Shown: one piece after another, positions 53,815-63,156 of the stretch
How positions within the stretch are numbered: position 1 is the first letter of the stretch
Layout of the letters: each line of letters opens with the position of its first letter
Notes under the pieces: model-generated
Seen by the model: only the letters and a program-made list of their open reading frames with translations
Databases searched by the model: none
What the model was told of the DNA's origin: nothing
Program-made: the position numbers and the translations under genes
NCBI GenBank assembly: GCA_021845685.1
Contig: JAJZVN010000003.1
Coordinates: 62,001-126,000 of the forward strand
Source: a bacterium
GTDB taxonomy: Bacteria; SZUA-79; Acidulodesulfobacterales; Acidulodesulfobacteraceae
DNA: 64,000 bases
Reading direction: 5' to 3'

Positions 53815-56256
53815 ATGGAGCAGAAAAATATTATCAATATTAATATAGAAGACGAAATGAGGCAGTCTTATCTTGATTATGCTATGAGCGTTATTATAGG
53901 AAGAGCGCTGCCTGAAATTAAAGACGGATTAAAGCCTGTTCACAGGAGAATTTTATTTGCTATGAATGAAATAGGCAATGACTACAATAAACCGTACAAA
54001 AAATCTGCAAGAATAGTCGGAGATGTTATAGGTAAATATCATCCGCACGGAGACTCGGCAGTTTATGACTCTATCGTCAGAATGGCGCAGGATATTTCAT
54101 TAAGATATCCATTAGTTGACGGACAAGGCAATTTTGGTTCTATAGACGGAGATCCTCCTGCCGCAATGCGATATACCGAAATTAGAATGACTAGACTTTC
54201 TTCTTTTATGCTTGACGATATAGACAATGAAACGGTTGATTTTATTCCAAACTATGACGGTTCATTAAAAGAACCCACGGTTTTGCCCGCTAAATTCCCT
54301 AATCTGCTTATTAACGGATCTTCGGGAATTGCGGTAGGCATGGCTTCAAATATACCGCCTCATAATTTAAGCGAAACCATTGACGCTTTGCTTTATTTTA
54401 TGGATAACCCCGATTGTTTAATAAATGATCTTATGGAATTTATGAAAGGACCTGATTTTCCTACTGGCGGCATAGTTTACGGCTATTCCGGCATAATAAA
54501 CTATTTTAATACTGGAAGGGGTATTGTTAAAGTAAGAGCTAAATATCATACCGAAAAAGATAAAATAATTATAACCGAAGTTCCATATATGGTTAATAAA
54601 GCAAAAATACTTGAAAAAATTGCCGAACTTGTCAGAGAAAAGAAAATAGAAGGGATATCCGATCTTCGCGATGAATCGGACAGAGAAGGGCTTAGAGTCG
54701 TAATTGAACTTAAAAGAGATGTGAACGAAACTATTTTGATGAATAAACTTTTTTCGCATACGCAGCTAGAAGAAACATTCGGGGTAATTATGCTTGCGAT
54801 AGTAAACAATCAGCCGAAAGTGCTTAATTTAAAATCAGTGCTTTCATATTTTATTGATTTTAGAAAAGAGGTAGTAGTCAAAAGAACATTATTTGAATTA
54901 AAAAAGGCGCAGGCAAGACTTCATATATTGGAAGCTCTAAGAATAGCGGCTCAAAATATAGATGAAGTTATTGAATTAATTAAAATGTCCGCTTCTCCGA
55001 AAGAAGCCAAAGCTGCTCTTATTAAAAAATACATCTTTTCGGAAATTCAAGCCCAAGCTATTCTTGATATGAAACTTGAAAAAATAACCAATCTAGAAAG
55101 AGAACAGCTTATAAAAGAATATGAGGAAATATTAAATAAAGTTAATAAATTAAAAGAAATATTAGCTAATGAGAGCCTTATTGCAAAAATTATAAAAGAC
55201 GAGCTTATTTTTATAAAAGAAAAATTCGGAGATGCAAGAAAAACCGAAATAGTTGTTGAAGAAACGGAAGTAAATGAAATAGATTTTATCCCTAATGACG
55301 AAATGATTGTTATGATGACGGGAAGCGGTTACATAAAAAGAACCAAGCTTGATTCTTTTCAATCTCAGCACAGAGGAGGACGCGGACATATAGGCATAAA
55401 ATCGAAAGAAGATGATTTTGTGACGGATTCTTTTTGCGCAATGGCTCATGACAGTATATTATTTTTAACTAACTTAGGTATAGCATATAAACTTAAAGTT
55501 TATAATATTCCGGAAACGCAAAAACAGTCAAAAGGCAAACCTATAGTTAATCTTCTTAATTTAAGAGAAAATGAAAAAATATCATTTTTTGTGCCGGCCG
55601 AAAACTTTAATGAAGGCTATTCCTTAGTTGTTGCAACAAAAAAAGGACAAATCATAAAAACATCCTTGATTAATTTTGCAAATGTAAGAAAAGGCGGATT
55701 GATAGCCGTAAAACTGAGAGAAGGAGACGAAGTTATAAACGCTAAGATTGTTGATAATTCCTTAAAAGACACATTAATAACAATAGCAACAAAATTTGGA
55801 AAATCAATCTGCTCTGATATTAACGATTATAGGCTTCTTGCAAGAGGCGCAATGGGCGTAAGAGGAATAAAACTTCTAAAAGGCGACGAAGTAGTTTCTA
55901 TGGATATTTTGACTTCAAAAGATGATTTTCTTGTAGGCATTACAGAAAACGGATACGGCAAAAAAACGACTATGACTGAGTTCCGTAAGCAAAACAGAGG
56001 CGGAAGCGGTCTGATAGCCATTAAAACAGGGAACAGAAACGGCAATGTCGTAGCTGTTTTAAAAGTAAAAGAAAATAATGATATTATTTTAATAACTTCT
56101 TCAGGAAGAATTATAAGAATTAAAGCATCCAATCTTCGCAGCATAGGAAGAAATACAATGGGCGTAAGGCTCATCGGACTCAGTGAAGGAGAGAAAGTTT
56201 CTAATGCTATTGCGGCATTGGCATCCAATGAAGGAGAAGAAGAAACCGCAGATTAA
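53815..56256 (+). CDS. gyrA: DNA gyrase subunit A
   Basis: GyrA introduces negative supercoils with GyrB. The 813-residue protein has the winged-helix/tower core with [13 protein letters not shown] (quinolone region with unmodified S and D), the catalytic tyrosine in A-A-M-R-Y-T-E-I and a C-terminal beta-pinwheel. The pinwheel has the GyrA box Q-H-R-G-G-R-G and a second Q-N-R-G-G-S-G. GGAGG lies before the ATG. gyrB is not present in the window. Confidence 0.97.
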   Translation: MEQKNIININIEDEMRQSYLDYAMSVIIGRALPEIKDGLKPVHRRILFAMNEIGNDYNKPYKKSARIVGDVIGKYHPHGDSAVYDSIVRMAQDISLRYPLVDGQGNFGSIDGDPPAAMRYTEIRMTRLSSFMLDDIDNETVDFIPNYDGSLKEPTVLPAKFPNLLINGSSGIAVGMASNIPPHNLSETIDALLYFMDNPDCLINDLMEFMKGPDFPTGGIVYGYSGIINYFNTGRGIVKVRAKYHTEKDKIIITEVPYMVNKAKILEKIAELVREKKIEGISDLRDESDREGLRVVIELKRDVNETILMNKLFSHTQLEETFGVIMLAIVNNQPKVLNLKSVLSYFIDFRKEVVVKRTLFELKKAQARLHILEALRIAAQNIDEVIELIKMSASPKEAKAALIKKYIFSEIQAQAILDMKLEKITNLEREQLIKEYEEILNKVNKLKEILANESLIAKIIKDELIFIKEKFGDARKTEIVVEETEVNEIDFIPNDEMIVMMTGSGYIKRTKLDSFQSQHRGGRGHIGIKSKEDDFVTDSFCAMAHDSILFLTNLGIAYKLKVYNIPETQKQSKGKPIVNLLNLRENEKISFFVPAENFNEGYSLVVATKKGQIIKTSLINFANVRKGGLIAVKLREGDEVINAKIVDNSLKDTLITIATKFGKSICSDINDYRLLARGAMGVRGIKLLKGDEVVSMDILTSKDDFLVGITENGYGKKTTMTEFRKQNRGGSGLIAIKTGNRNGNVVAVLKVKENNDIILITSSGRIIRIKASNLRSIGRNTMGVRLIGLSEGEKVSNAIAALASNEGEEETAD

Positions 56257-56322
56257 TATTTAATATATTAACTTTTTAACTTTAATCCTTTTATTTTATA
56301 TAGTTAGTTCTAAATATGCTTT

Positions 56323-57363
56323 ATGGAAAAGAATAATAATGCAGATTTTGTGCCGGGAATTATAGGTGCGGGGAGTTTCGGGACTGCATTGGCGGTGAAT
56401 TTTTCCAAATATACGGATAAAGTTTATCTAAAATGCAGGAATCCCGAGTTCGCCAAAAAATTAAAACAATGCAGGCAAAACCCTGATTATCTGCCTGGAA
56501 TAGTTTTAAAAGAAAATATTATTATTGAAGACAGCTTTGAACCTGTTTTTAAAAATACAAATATAATATTTTTAGTTGTTCCGTCAATAGCTTTAAAAAG
56601 TACTCTTGAAGAAATTAAACGATATGATGCACAATTTAATTTTAACGATTATATCTTTATTAATACCGCAAAAGGAGTAGGACTTGATACTTTAGAGATG
56701 TCGCATAAAGTATTTTCTGATGTTTTTGGAAAGCGAATGCTTGAAAGATATGCCATGTTAAGCGGACCAAGTTTTGCGGCAGAGGTAGCAGTCGGTCTTC
56801 CTACGGCGGTTTGCATAGCTTCTTTTAATAATTCTGTACTTACAGGCGTTAAAGAATTTTTTAAAAATAATCAAAATTTCCGTATATATACTTTAAATGA
56901 TGTAATAGGTTTAGAACTCGGCGGAGCGCTTAAAAATATTATAGCGATTGCATCGGGTATATCGGACGGGTTAAAATTAGGCTATAATGCAAGATCTGCT
57001 TTATTAACCCGCGGCATTGCGGAGATTACCAGGTTCGGTGAAGCTATGGGCGCCGACAGGCAAACTTTTGCCGGTTTATCAGGGATAGGAGATTTAATTT
57101 TAACTTCTACATCCGATTTAAGCAGAAATAAGACGGTAGGATTAAAGATTGCACAGGGAATGAGTCTTAATTCAATAGTAAACGGTATGAAAATGATTGC
57201 CGAAGGAGTTACGACTACTAAATCGGTACATATATTGGCAAAACAAAAAAATATTTATATGCCTATAACCGAAATTGTCTATTTAGTGCTTTATGAAGGT
57301 TTAAAGTTGCAAGATGCTATAAAAATGCTCATTCAAAGAGATATAAAAAATGAATTTGATTAA
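56323..57363 (+). CDS. gpsA: NAD(P)-dependent glycerol-3-phosphate dehydrogenase
   Basis: GpsA makes sn-glycerol-3-phosphate from DHAP for phospholipid synthesis. The 346-residue protein has the Rossmann motif I-I-G-A-G-S-F-G-T-A-L-A, N-I-I-F-L-V-V-P-S, N-T-A-K-G, S-G-P-S-F-A-A-E-V and the substrate-binding region E-L-G-G-A-L-K-N-I-I-A-I-A-S-G with R-G-I-A-E-I. No ribosome-binding site is visible. It lies 66 bases after gyrA. Confidence 0.96.
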   Translation: MEKNNNADFVPGIIGAGSFGTALAVNFSKYTDKVYLKCRNPEFAKKLKQCRQNPDYLPGIVLKENIIIEDSFEPVFKNTNIIFLVVPSIALKSTLEEIKRYDAQFNFNDYIFINTAKGVGLDTLEMSHKVFSDVFGKRMLERYAMLSGPSFAAEVAVGLPTAVCIASFNNSVLTGVKEFFKNNQNFRIYTLNDVIGLELGGALKNIIAIASGISDGLKLGYNARSALLTRGIAEITRFGEAMGADRQTFAGLSGIGDLILTSTSDLSRNKTVGLKIAQGMSLNSIVNGMKMIAEGVTTTKSVHILAKQKNIYMPITEIVYLVLYEGLKLQDAIKMLIQRDIKNEFD

Positions 57364-57493
57364 TTAAAAAATTTTAAACAAATAATAATTTTTTTATCAA
57401 TTTTATTTATGTTTATTTATGCAATTTTATACAAACAAAATATATAAATATAAAAAGTAAAAAAATTTAATTAATAAACAGAGGTAAGTTATT

Positions 57494-57922
57494 ATGCCAA
57501 ACACAATGGAAATCAAACTTAAACATATAAAAAATTTGCGATTTGAGGGATACTCTTCATCTAATCCTGATTATAAAATCATTTTAGACACATCAAAAGA
57601 AGTAGGCGGAAATGATGAAGGCGTAAAACCTACAGAACTGCTTCTTATCGGCTTAGCAGGGTGCAGTTCTATGGATATTATTTCAATTCTAAACAAAAAA
57701 AAACAGATAATTGAATCTTACGATGTAATCGTCAAAGGACAGAGAGCGGCATCGCACCCCATGGTTTTTACCAAAATTAACATTATATATAATTTTAAAG
57801 GGGTTAACATAGACGAAGATGCAATTAAAAGAGCAATTTCGCTTTCAAAAGATAAATACTGCAGTGTTTGGGCAATGCTTCAAAAAGCTGCCGATATAGA
57901 ATATTCGTATAATATTGTGTAA
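57494..57922 (+). CDS. OsmC/Ohr family peroxiredoxin-like protein
   Basis: The 142-residue protein has the OsmC fold with the two active cysteines in L-A-G-C-S-S-M-D and K-Y-C-S-V-W. These reduce organic or inorganic peroxides. It is shorter than E. coli OsmC and more like the general OsmC/YhfA type. GAGGT precedes the ATG. It is followed by the AMMECR1 gene after 51 bases. Confidence 0.88.
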   Translation: MPNTMEIKLKHIKNLRFEGYSSSNPDYKIILDTSKEVGGNDEGVKPTELLLIGLAGCSSMDIISILNKKKQIIESYDVIVKGQRAASHPMVFTKINIIYNFKGVNIDEDAIKRAISLSKDKYCSVWAMLQKAADIEYSYNIV

Positions 57923-57973
57923 TATAAATTTAATATTAATAATTTAATAATTTAATAAAAAAGGCGAATATAA

Positions 57974-58540
57974 ATGGAATTCAATTTAACTGAGAATGAG
58001 AAAAAACTGTTAATAAAAATTGCCAGAAAATCTATTGAAGATTCTTTGAGCGGAAAAAAAGATAATTATTTAAATTCCGAGGAGCTTGCAGGCTCTTTGA
58101 CAGATAACTTAAAGAAAAAAGCGGGCGTATTTGTAACTTTAAAGACAAACGGTGAACAATTAAGAGGATGCATAGGAAACTTTGTTTCAAATGTACCCAT
58201 TTATACTAATATATATAAAATGGCATACGAAGCGGCATTTAACGACCCAAGATTCAGACCCCTTGATTCTTTGGAAATTAATAATATTAGTATAGAAATA
58301 TCGGTTTTAAGTCCTTTGGAAAAAATTAGCAGTTTTGATGAAATAATAATAGGAAAACATGGCTTGTATATAATGAAAGGACCATATCATGGTGTTTTAC
58401 TGCCTCAAGTGGCAACCGAATATCATATGAATAAAACACAATTTTTGGAAGCAGTATCTCAAAAAGCAGGGCTGCCTAACGATGCCTATAAAGAAAATGC
58501 GGATATTTATATATTTTCGGCGGAAATTTTCAGTGAATAG
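57974..58540 (+). CDS. AMMECR1 domain protein
   Basis: The 188-residue protein has the AMMECR1 signature G-V-F-V-T-L-K-T-N-G-E-Q-L-R-G-C-I-G-N, A-A-F-N-D-P-R-F-R-P-L, E-I-S-V-L-S-P-L and H-G-V-L-L-P-Q-V-A. In many bacteria this domain is component A of the AmmeMemoRadiSam set with a Memo-like and a radical-SAM protein; neither partner is adjacent here. Biochemical role is unknown. An AAGGCG site precedes the ATG. Confidence 0.9.
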   Translation: MEFNLTENEKKLLIKIARKSIEDSLSGKKDNYLNSEELAGSLTDNLKKKAGVFVTLKTNGEQLRGCIGNFVSNVPIYTNIYKMAYEAAFNDPRFRPLDSLEINNISIEISVLSPLEKISSFDEIIIGKHGLYIMKGPYHGVLLPQVATEYHMNKTQFLEAVSQKAGLPNDAYKENADIYIFSAEIFSE

Positions 58541-58608
58541 GATTAAAGTTGAATGAAATGCGGTAATGACATTGAGGGATTTTAAAAGTTTGCCAGTCAT
58601 ATGCAGTT

Positions 58609-58628
58609 ATTCCGAAGGAAGCAGGAAT
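58609..58628. repeat. decayed REP-like hairpin
   Basis: ATTCC and GGAAT form a stem around GAAGGAAGCA, next to CAGT and CTAATATTC. The wording resembles the common dispersed bacterial hairpin ATTCCCG-(loop)-CGGGAAT. It lies in the 200-base gap before the siroheme gene. Confidence 0.35.
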
Positions 58629-58740
58629 CTAATATTCATTTAATTGCGATATATTTGACAATCCTAACGGCAAATTTGAAATATTATAATGAACCTATAA
58701 TACATTAATGTATTAATAAAAAACATATTACAATTATTTT

Positions 58741-59388
58741 ATGAAATATTATCCGATCGGTTTAAATATTTTTGATAAAAAAGTGCTTGTCGTCGGAGGA
58801 GGTAATGTCGCATCAAGAAAAATAGAGCGGCTTATTGAAAAAGGTGCTGAAATTACCGTTATTTCTCCTGAAATCATAAGTGATATTGACACCATAGCAA
58901 AAAAATCAAAAATTAAATGGGTTAAAAGAATATATGAAATTGGTGACGAAGAAGGTTTTTTCGCAGTTTTTTGCGCTATTTCGCCTACCGATGAAAATAC
59001 AAAAACGGAAGAAGAGCTATATAAAAGATGCATTCAAAAAAATATTTTAATAAATGTGGCTGACAAACCGGATTTATGCACGTTTACGCTTCCTGCCTTA
59101 GTATCAAGAGGAGAATTTGACATTGCAATATTTACAGGAGGATTCAGCCCTTTGTTTGCAAGAAAGATAAGGGAAGGTTTAGAAAAAATATACGGAGAAG
59201 AATATACTGTTTTTGTAAAAATTTTAGGTTTAGTAAGAAAAGAAGTAAAAAAGAAAAATTTACCGCAAAAAAAAAATCAAGAAATATTTGACAGACTTCT
59301 TTCTTCGGAACTTTTTGAATTAGTGAAGGAAAAAAAATATAATGATATCAGTTTATTTTTAAGCAATTTTCTTGAGGAAGTCTGTTAA
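58741..59388 (+). CDS. precorrin-2 dehydrogenase / sirohydrochlorin ferrochelatase (Met8-type)
   Basis: This 215-residue protein matches the N-terminal half of CysG: K-V-L-V-V-G-G-G-N-V-A-S-R-K (NAD site), I-S-P-E-I, N-V-A-D-K-P-D-L-C-T-F-T-L-P-A and S-R-G-E-F-D-I-A-I-F-T-G-G-F-S-P. It oxidises precorrin-2 to sirohydrochlorin and inserts Fe or Co to give siroheme. The methyltransferase half is separate, in the cobA-hemD gene at 63157. Its last base overlaps the first of the next gene, so the pair is translationally coupled. Confidence 0.93.
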   Translation: MKYYPIGLNIFDKKVLVVGGGNVASRKIERLIEKGAEITVISPEIISDIDTIAKKSKIKWVKRIYEIGDEEGFFAVFCAISPTDENTKTEEELYKRCIQKNILINVADKPDLCTFTLPALVSRGEFDIAIFTGGFSPLFARKIREGLEKIYGEEYTVFVKILGLVRKEVKKKNLPQKKNQEIFDRLLSSELFELVKEKKYNDISLFLSNFLEEVC

Positions 59389-60272
59389 TGATTTTTAAAA
59401 ATTATTATTTTATCCCGCTTGCATTATATGTTTTATCTTATGCGGTTCTTTATTTCAAAAAAGATAATCCGTATAAATCTTTTATTTTTTTTATATATTC
59501 GGCTTTTATTATCCAGAGCGCAATTATTTTTATAGGTTTAGATAAATATCATTTTACTATGATTATACCGATTGACCTGATGATTTTTCTTAATTCATGG
59601 ATACTTATGCTTATCATTATTCTTTTTGAACTTTTATATAAAGCAAAATATATTGTTATTTATGCGACTCCTTTAGTCATTGCAGGATTACTGATATCAT
59701 ATTTTGCTCCTTCCGCAGATATTACCGCTATATTAAGAGTAGATTCATGGCTTTTGATAGCGCATATTGTTCTTATATTAGCCGGCGATTCACTGTTCAC
59801 GCTTGCATTTATTTTATCTTTAATATATATTTTTCAGGAAAGAAAGCTAAAACTTAAAAAAAATTTAAAAATCGTCAATAATAGCAATAATAAAAGCAGC
59901 AATACTAAAGCCGGATTATTTAATCTTCGCAAAAATTTTAATTATTTTAATTTAGGGAACGGATATAACTTAGAATTATTGGATAATATGAATTATCAAT
60001 GTTTAAAATTGGGATTTCCCGCCTTAACCGCGGGCATTGTTATAGGCATATATCTTTCAAGTGCTTTGTTTAAGTCTATGTCGTCCGTTAAACCTATTGA
60101 AATTATTTCATTTATTACCTGGCTTATATATGCATTTTTATTGCATGAACGCGTTGCAAAAGGTTTAAGAGGCAATAAAGCAGCTTTGCTAAGCATAGCA
60201 GGTTTTATTATGATTTTATTAGCAGTAGGTTTTTCTTTTTATCTGTTTCCGGAGTTTCATGGTTTTAAATAG
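59388..60272 (+). CDS. HemX/CcsA-like membrane protein (CcmC/CcsA superfamily)
   Basis: The 294-residue protein has about eight hydrophobic segments and matches the cytochrome c assembly protein family: C-terminal W-L-I-Y-A-F-L-L-H-E-R, then G-L-R-G-N-K-A-A-L-L-S-I-A-G-F. The tryptophan-rich haem-binding WWD motif expected before that is absent. The place between the siroheme gene and hemA resembles the hemX position of hemAXCD operons, so a role in HemA stability is as likely as haem delivery. Residues about 160-205 form an N/K-rich loop. The protein starts at the last base of the preceding gene. Confidence 0.78.
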   Translation: MIFKNYYFIPLALYVLSYAVLYFKKDNPYKSFIFFIYSAFIIQSAIIFIGLDKYHFTMIIPIDLMIFLNSWILMLIIILFELLYKAKYIVIYATPLVIAGLLISYFAPSADITAILRVDSWLLIAHIVLILAGDSLFTLAFILSLIYIFQERKLKLKKNLKIVNNSNNKSSNTKAGLFNLRKNFNYFNLGNGYNLELLDNMNYQCLKLGFPALTAGIVIGIYLSSALFKSMSSVKPIEIISFITWLIYAFLLHERVAKGLRGNKAALLSIAGFIMILLAVGFSFYLFPEFHGFK

Positions 60273-60444
60273 ACTGTAAATTAAGCAGGATTAAGTTAAT
60301 TTGTAATAAATTAAAATAAAAAAATAGTTGCATTAAATATTTATATAAATTAATAAATTAAAGCATAATAAAAATAAAAAAACTAAAAAATTCTAAACAT
60401 ATAAAATTGTTTAAATAAATATAACATTATTTATAATAGTATCT

Positions 60445-60450
60445 TATAAT
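60445..60450 (+). promoter_or_regulatory. candidate -10 box of hemA
   Basis: TATAAT lies 8 bases before the hemA ATG with no Shine-Dalgarno in between. This resembles the trpE arrangement and suggests a leaderless transcript. Confidence 0.3.
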
Positions 60451-60458
60451 AAATTAAA

Positions 60459-61928
60459 ATGGAAATTATTATTACAGGTTTAAACCATAAATCGTCAGAT
60501 ATATTTCATAGAGAAGAAGTGTCTAAGAAAATTCTCACAAAAGAATTAAGGAGTAAATTTATTTTTGATATTAAACAATTGTTTAATGAAGAAATAGGAA
60601 AACAGCTAATTCAAGAATCGGCGATAATTTCTACATGCAATAGAGCTGAATTTATATTTGCAGTATCAGGCAGTTCTAACAACAGTAATAAAAATACTGA
60701 TTATGCCATAATTATAAAAAATATTATACTTAGGTATTTATTCGGTAATAATTTTGAGAATGAAGAATTGCAGAGTATGTTTTATATATATAAAAATTTT
60801 GAAGCAGTACGGCATTTTTTTATCGTTACATCAAGTTTAGATTCCATGATAATAGGCGAACCGCAAATTTTAGGCCAGATAAAAGAGTCATATAACGAAG
60901 CCTGCGAATTTAAAAATACAGGCTTAATTTTAAATAAGCTTTTTCATAAAGCTTTTTACTGCGCTAAAAGGGTAAGGACAGAGACAAAAATAGCAGCTGC
61001 GCCGGTTTCAATAAGTTATGCGGCGGTAGAACTTGCCAAAAAAATATTTAACGATATAAGCAATAAAAAGGTTTTACTGCTTGGAACGGGAGAGATGGGG
61101 AAAATTGCAGCTAAACATTTCATAAAACAAGGAGTTAGCGAAATATTTATTACAAACAGGACAAAAGAAAAAGCCGTTAAACTTGCGGAAGAACTTGACG
61201 GATATGATTCTAAAACAATTATTGACTTTAACGAATATTATAAAATATTAACGGTAGCCGATATAGTATTATGTTCTACCGGTGCGGAAACGTATGTCAT
61301 AAAGTACGAAGATATTCAGCCTATTATTAAAATGCGAAAACAAAAACCTATTTTTTTAATAGATATATCGGTTCCGCGCAATATTGACCCTGAAATAAAT
61401 AAAATTTCCAATGTATATCTTTTTGATATTGACGATATCGGCAAAATTATTGAAAATAATCTTGATGTAAGACAACAGGAGGCAGATTTTGCGGAAAAGA
61501 TAACAGAAGAAGAAGCAAAAGACTTCATGGACTGGAAAAATTCTCTTAACGCCGTTCCGATAATTGTAAATCTAAGAAGCAAAGTCAATGATATTCTTTT
61601 TACCGAATTGCGCAAATATATTAACAATAAAGATGAAAATATAGAAGCAATAGCAAATTCTATTACAAATAAAATTCTTCACGAGCCTATTACTAAAATT
61701 AAAAGATCGGAGATTGATTTCAACGGTTTAAATCTTATGGAAGCCGTCAAAATACTTTTTGATTTAGATTTAAATATTGGCAGTGTATCTAAGGAAAACA
61801 AAGAAACTAAAAAAGAAATATTGAACTGCGGAGATTATAGTAATGACAGCAGCGACAGTAACAATAACAACGAAAAAAATGATTATTATAATAATAAAAT
61901 TATTCAATTAAATAATAAAAAAAGTTAA
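60459..61928 (+). CDS. hemA: glutamyl-tRNA reductase
   Basis: HemA reduces glutamyl-tRNA to glutamate-1-semialdehyde, the first step of the C5 route to tetrapyrroles. The 489-residue protein has G-L-N-H-K-S-S, catalytic C60 in S-T-C-N-R-A-E, G-E-P-Q-I-L-G-Q and the NADPH domain with L-L-G-T-G-E-M-G-K and I-T-N-R-T. It also has S-V-P-R-N-I-D-P and the C-terminal dimerisation helices. The final 55 residues are a long N/K/D/S-rich tail not found in normal HemA. The family is usually about 420-450 residues long. Confidence 0.96.
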   Translation: MEIIITGLNHKSSDIFHREEVSKKILTKELRSKFIFDIKQLFNEEIGKQLIQESAIISTCNRAEFIFAVSGSSNNSNKNTDYAIIIKNIILRYLFGNNFENEELQSMFYIYKNFEAVRHFFIVTSSLDSMIIGEPQILGQIKESYNEACEFKNTGLILNKLFHKAFYCAKRVRTETKIAAAPVSISYAAVELAKKIFNDISNKKVLLLGTGEMGKIAAKHFIKQGVSEIFITNRTKEKAVKLAEELDGYDSKTIIDFNEYYKILTVADIVLCSTGAETYVIKYEDIQPIIKMRKQKPIFLIDISVPRNIDPEINKISNVYLFDIDDIGKIIENNLDVRQQEADFAEKITEEEAKDFMDWKNSLNAVPIIVNLRSKVNDILFTELRKYINNKDENIEAIANSITNKILHEPITKIKRSEIDFNGLNLMEAVKILFDLDLNIGSVSKENKETKKEILNCGDYSNDSSDSNNNNEKNDYYNNKIIQLNNKKS

Positions 61929-61972
61929 ATGAAATAACAAAACAATCAATAATAAAGTAAAATAATAAAATT

Positions 61973-63055
61973 ATGCAATTAAAAAATAGTAAGTATATCG
62001 TAAAATTGGGCACGCGCGGCAGCAAACTTGCACTTTATCAGGCGAATACCGTTAAAGACAAACTTTTAAATGTTTTTAAAGAACAAAATATAGACGCTGA
62101 TGTAGAAATTATCACGATTAAAACATCCGGCGATAAAATTATGCATGCTTCCCTGAGCTCTTTCGGCGGTAAAGGTTTATTCGTAAAAGAAATTGAAGAA
62201 GCTTTGCTTGCAGGCGAAATAGATATTGCAGTTCACAGTTTAAAAGACGTGCCTCAGGTTATACCCGATGAATTGACGATAGGATGCGTACTAAAAAGAG
62301 ACGATCCCCGAGATTGTATAATATTAAAAAATGAATCCGCAATAGACCAACTTAGCGGTAAAACAGCCCGCATAAATTTAAATTTAGAGCTTGCAAACAA
62401 TCATATAAATAATAATAATATAGATACAAAAAAAAACGTGGCTTCATTTGTTGATGTCGTCAGTTTGCTTAAGCCTCATTCAATAATCGGGACATCAAGC
62501 TTAAGACGAAGAATTCTTATGCAGAGACTAAGAGATGACTTAATTTTTGAGCCGTTAAGAGGTAATATTGACACAAGAATTCAAAAAGTGAAAAATGGTT
62601 TTTTTGATGCAATTATACTTTCATCAAGCGGATTGATAAGATTAGGTCTTGAGCATTTGATTGATTTCTATCTTGACCCGTTTGTTTTTATCCCCCAATG
62701 CGGACAGGGTGTGATAGCAATTGAATTTGCAAAAGAAAATCAAGGTTTAGGCGCAATTTTGCAATTTATTAACGATGAAAACACCTTTGTTTCAACTTAT
62801 GCCGAGAGGCAGTTTATTAAAATATTAGATTGCGGGTGTGCTTCGCCTGTCGGCGTTTATTCATATTTTGATGCCGATAGTAGCCTTAATAATGAAATTG
62901 AAATAAATATTAAAGGATTTGTTTCTAATATTGACGGGCAATATTTAGAAGAACAAATTAAAGGAAGTAAATCGGAATATAAAGAATTAGGCAAAAAACT
63001 CGCTCAAATTATTATAGAAAAAGGCGGTGCGGAAATTTTATCTAAAAATAAATAA
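61973..63055 (+). CDS. hemC: hydroxymethylbilane synthase (porphobilinogen deaminase)
   Basis: HemC polymerises four porphobilinogens with a dipyrromethane cofactor. The 360-residue protein has G-T-R-G-S-K-L-A, H-S-L-K-D-V-P, G-T-S-S-L-R-R-R, the R-G-N-I-D-T-R segment and the cofactor cysteine C289 in C-G-C-A-S-P-V-G. An insertion at about 134-168 (N/I/D-rich) lies before G-T-S-S and makes it about 50 residues longer than usual. It lies 44 bases after hemA, with no ribosome-binding site. Confidence 0.96.
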   Translation: MQLKNSKYIVKLGTRGSKLALYQANTVKDKLLNVFKEQNIDADVEIITIKTSGDKIMHASLSSFGGKGLFVKEIEEALLAGEIDIAVHSLKDVPQVIPDELTIGCVLKRDDPRDCIILKNESAIDQLSGKTARINLNLELANNHINNNNIDTKKNVASFVDVVSLLKPHSIIGTSSLRRRILMQRLRDDLIFEPLRGNIDTRIQKVKNGFFDAIILSSSGLIRLGLEHLIDFYLDPFVFIPQCGQGVIAIEFAKENQGLGAILQFINDENTFVSTYAERQFIKILDCGCASPVGVYSYFDADSSLNNEIEINIKGFVSNIDGQYLEEQIKGSKSEYKELGKKLAQIIIEKGGAEILSKNK

Positions 63056-63156
63056 AAATAACGAAAATAATAATAAAAAACGTAACAGCATAGGAACATA
63101 AACTGCAATAAAAATAATAAAATAACGAATATGATCAATATAAGGAAAAATTTTAT

